DNA of 6,911 bases from Acidimicrobiia bacterium (GTDB lineage Bacteria; Actinomycetota; Acidimicrobiia; Spongiisociales; UBA5794): contig JAOZMA010000114.1 of assembly GCA_029934555.1 (NCBI GenBank), positions 1 through 6,911 on the forward strand, given 5' to 3'. Below, piece by piece: positions 5,657-6,911 of this stretch (its first letter is position 1; every line of letters starts with the position of its first letter). The notes beneath the pieces are model-generated. The model saw only the letters and a program-made list of their open reading frames with translations, searched no databases and had not been told where the DNA came from. Made by a program: the position numbers and the translations under genes.

Positions 5657-6911
5657 CGAACGCCAGAGAGATCTCGGTTGAGTACCTTGCACGGGTTGAA
5701 GGCGAAGGATCGATGCGGGTGAAGGTCGTTGACGACAAGATTGAGCATGTCGAGTTCTCGATCTTCGAACCTCCGCGGTTCTTCGAAGCGTTCATGCGGG
5801 GCCGGCCCCACACCGAAGCCCCTGACATCACGGCCCGGATCTGCGGTATCTGCCCGGTCGCCTATCAGATGAGCTCCGTTCACGCGATGGAGGACGCCTT
5901 TGGAGTGACCGTCGGCGGTTCGCTTCGCGAGCTACGCCGACTGCTCTACTGCGGCGAGTGGATCGAGAGCCATGCTCTGCACATCTATCTGCTCCACGCC
6001 CCCGACTTCCTCGGGTATGAGAGCGGCATCCACATGGCGGCGGATCATCGGGAGGTTGTCGAACAGGGACTCCGGCTCAAGAAGGTGGGGAACTCGATCG
6101 TCGGACTTGTCGGTGGCCGGGAGATCCACCCGATCAACGTGCGGGTCGCCGGATTCTACCGGACGCCCACCAAGCGCGAGCTCGAAACACTCGTTCCGGA
6201 GCTCGAATGGGCGAGGGACGCGGCGGCAGAGACGATCCGTTTCGTTGGGAGTTTCACGTTCCCGGATGTCGACCAGGACTTCGAGTTCGTGTCGTTGAGT
6301 CACCCCGACGAGTATCCGTTCAACGAGGGACGGATCGTGTCGAGCAAGGGCCTCGATCTTCCGATCTCCGAGTTCAACGAGTTCTTCGTCGAGCAGCACG
6401 TGGACCGTTCGAACGCCCTTCACTCGCAGATTCGCGAGCGCGGCGCCTATCACGTCGGCCCGCTTGCCCGGTACGCCCTCAACTTCGAGAAGTTGACACC
6501 GTTCGCTCAGGAGATGGCCGTCGAGGCTGGTCTTGGACCGGTTGTTACCAATCCGTTCAAGAGCATCGTGGTTCGTGCCGTCGAAGTGCTCTACGCAGTC
6601 GAAGAGTCCCTGCGGATCATCGACAGCTACGAGTCTCCGCCGGAGCCGTACGTCGAGTACACGGCGTTCGAAAGCGAAGGTCACGGTGCGACCGAAGCCC
6701 CCCGGGGCCTGCTGTACCACCGGTACCGGATCCACGGCGACGGGCGCATCGCGGATGCACAGATCGTTCCCCCAACGGCACAGAACCAGTTGACGATCGA
6801 GTCGGATCTCCGAGTCGTACTCGAGCAGCATCTCGATCTGCCTGATGACGAGTTGTCGTGGGTCCTCGAACAGTCGATCCGCAACTACGACCCGTGCATC
6901 TCATGTGCGAC
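5653..6911 (+). CDS. hydA: [NiFe] hydrogenase (group 3b) large (alpha) subunit, C-terminus cut by window edge
   Basis: At least 419 residues of the catalytic subunit are present. The N-terminus has ISVEYLARVEGEGSMRVKV, the usual opening strand. The L1 motif is ARICGICPVAYQMSSVHAME (61-80), with Cys64 and Cys67 binding Ni and Fe. The L2 motif DPCISCA begins at Asp413, with Cys415 and Cys418, and the window ends in the next codon (ACN, Thr). The expected His, the last residues and any C-terminal peptide removed by an endopeptidase lie outside. AYQMS after L1 and the position of L2 near residue 415 fit group 3b rather than uptake groups 1-2. With the other subunits it would oxidise H2 to reduce NAD(P)+, or run in reverse under reducing conditions. 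The sulfhydrogenase activity of archaeal homologues is not predictable here. GTG 5653 has GGAGG 6 nt upstream. Confidence 0.95.
   Translation, partial: MTNAREISVEYLARVEGEGSMRVKVVDDKIEHVEFSIFEPPRFFEAFMRGRPHTEAPDITARICGICPVAYQMSSVHAMEDAFGVTVGGSLRELRRLLYCGEWIESHALHIYLLHAPDFLGYESGIHMAADHREVVEQGLRLKKVGNSIVGLVGGREIHPINVRVAGFYRTPTKRELETLVPELEWARDAAAETIRFVGSFTFPDVDQDFEFVSLSHPDEYPFNEGRIVSSKGLDLPISEFNEFFVEQHVDRSNALHSQIRERGAYHVGPLARYALNFEKLTPFAQEMAVEAGLGPVVTNPFKSIVVRAVEVLYAVEESLRIIDSYESPPEPYVEYTAFESEGHGATEAPRGLLYHRYRIHGDGRIADAQIVPPTAQNQLTIESDLRVVLEQHLDLPDDELSWVLEQSIRNYDPCISCA

Noticed and set aside
5932..6831. Long minus-strand open frame of 299 codons opposite hydA
   Set aside because: It has no recognisable motifs and lies opposite the conserved large-subunit gene, so it is a shadow frame.

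Overview
The window is GC-rich (roughly 60% G+C by eye), with dense genes, GTG starts and short overlaps. A bS22-like 30-residue basic ribosomal protein, a PAC2-family protein and a group 3b-type [NiFe] hydrogenase operon together suggest a high-GC Actinomycetota. An uncultivated acidimicrobial-type lineage is possible, but this is inference and cannot be settled from one window.

Layout. Bases 1-242 hold the C-terminal end of a GHMP kinase, most likely homoserine kinase (thrB). It converges, with a 10-bp gap, on a minus-strand class I glutamine amidotransferase-like hydrolase of the peptidase C26 / PuuD type (253-1026). A divergent promoter region follows, then a tiny gene for a bS22 (AURKAIP1/COX24-like) protein (1183-1275). 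The 172-bp convergent gap after it (1276-1447) contains heptamer repeat arrays and a strong hairpin. Next is a minus-strand PAC2-family gene (1448-2287). A 140-bp divergent region (2288-2427) separates it from the hydrogenase operon.

The operon (2428 to the right edge, plus strand) reads hydB, a stand-alone cyclic-nucleotide-binding-fold protein, hydG, hydD, hydA. The genes overlap or abut (ATGA, 23-bp, 1-bp and GTGA junctions), so they are almost certainly co-transcribed and translationally coupled. The products form a cytosolic, NAD(P)-linked, bidirectional [NiFe] hydrogenase. HydA carries the NiFe site. HydD carries three predicted [4Fe-4S] clusters. HydG carries FAD, the NAD(P) site and an iron-sulfur site. 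HydB is an additional [4Fe-4S] electron-transfer subunit. HydA is cut by the right edge inside its C-terminal nickel-binding motif, so its last residues and any maturation genes lie outside.

I see no evidence for a wholly new system. The points most worth a second look are the CNBD-only protein with a degenerate ligand pocket inside the hydrogenase operon, the heptamer arrays at 1291-1441, and the 30-residue ribosomal protein gene that standard gene callers tend to miss.
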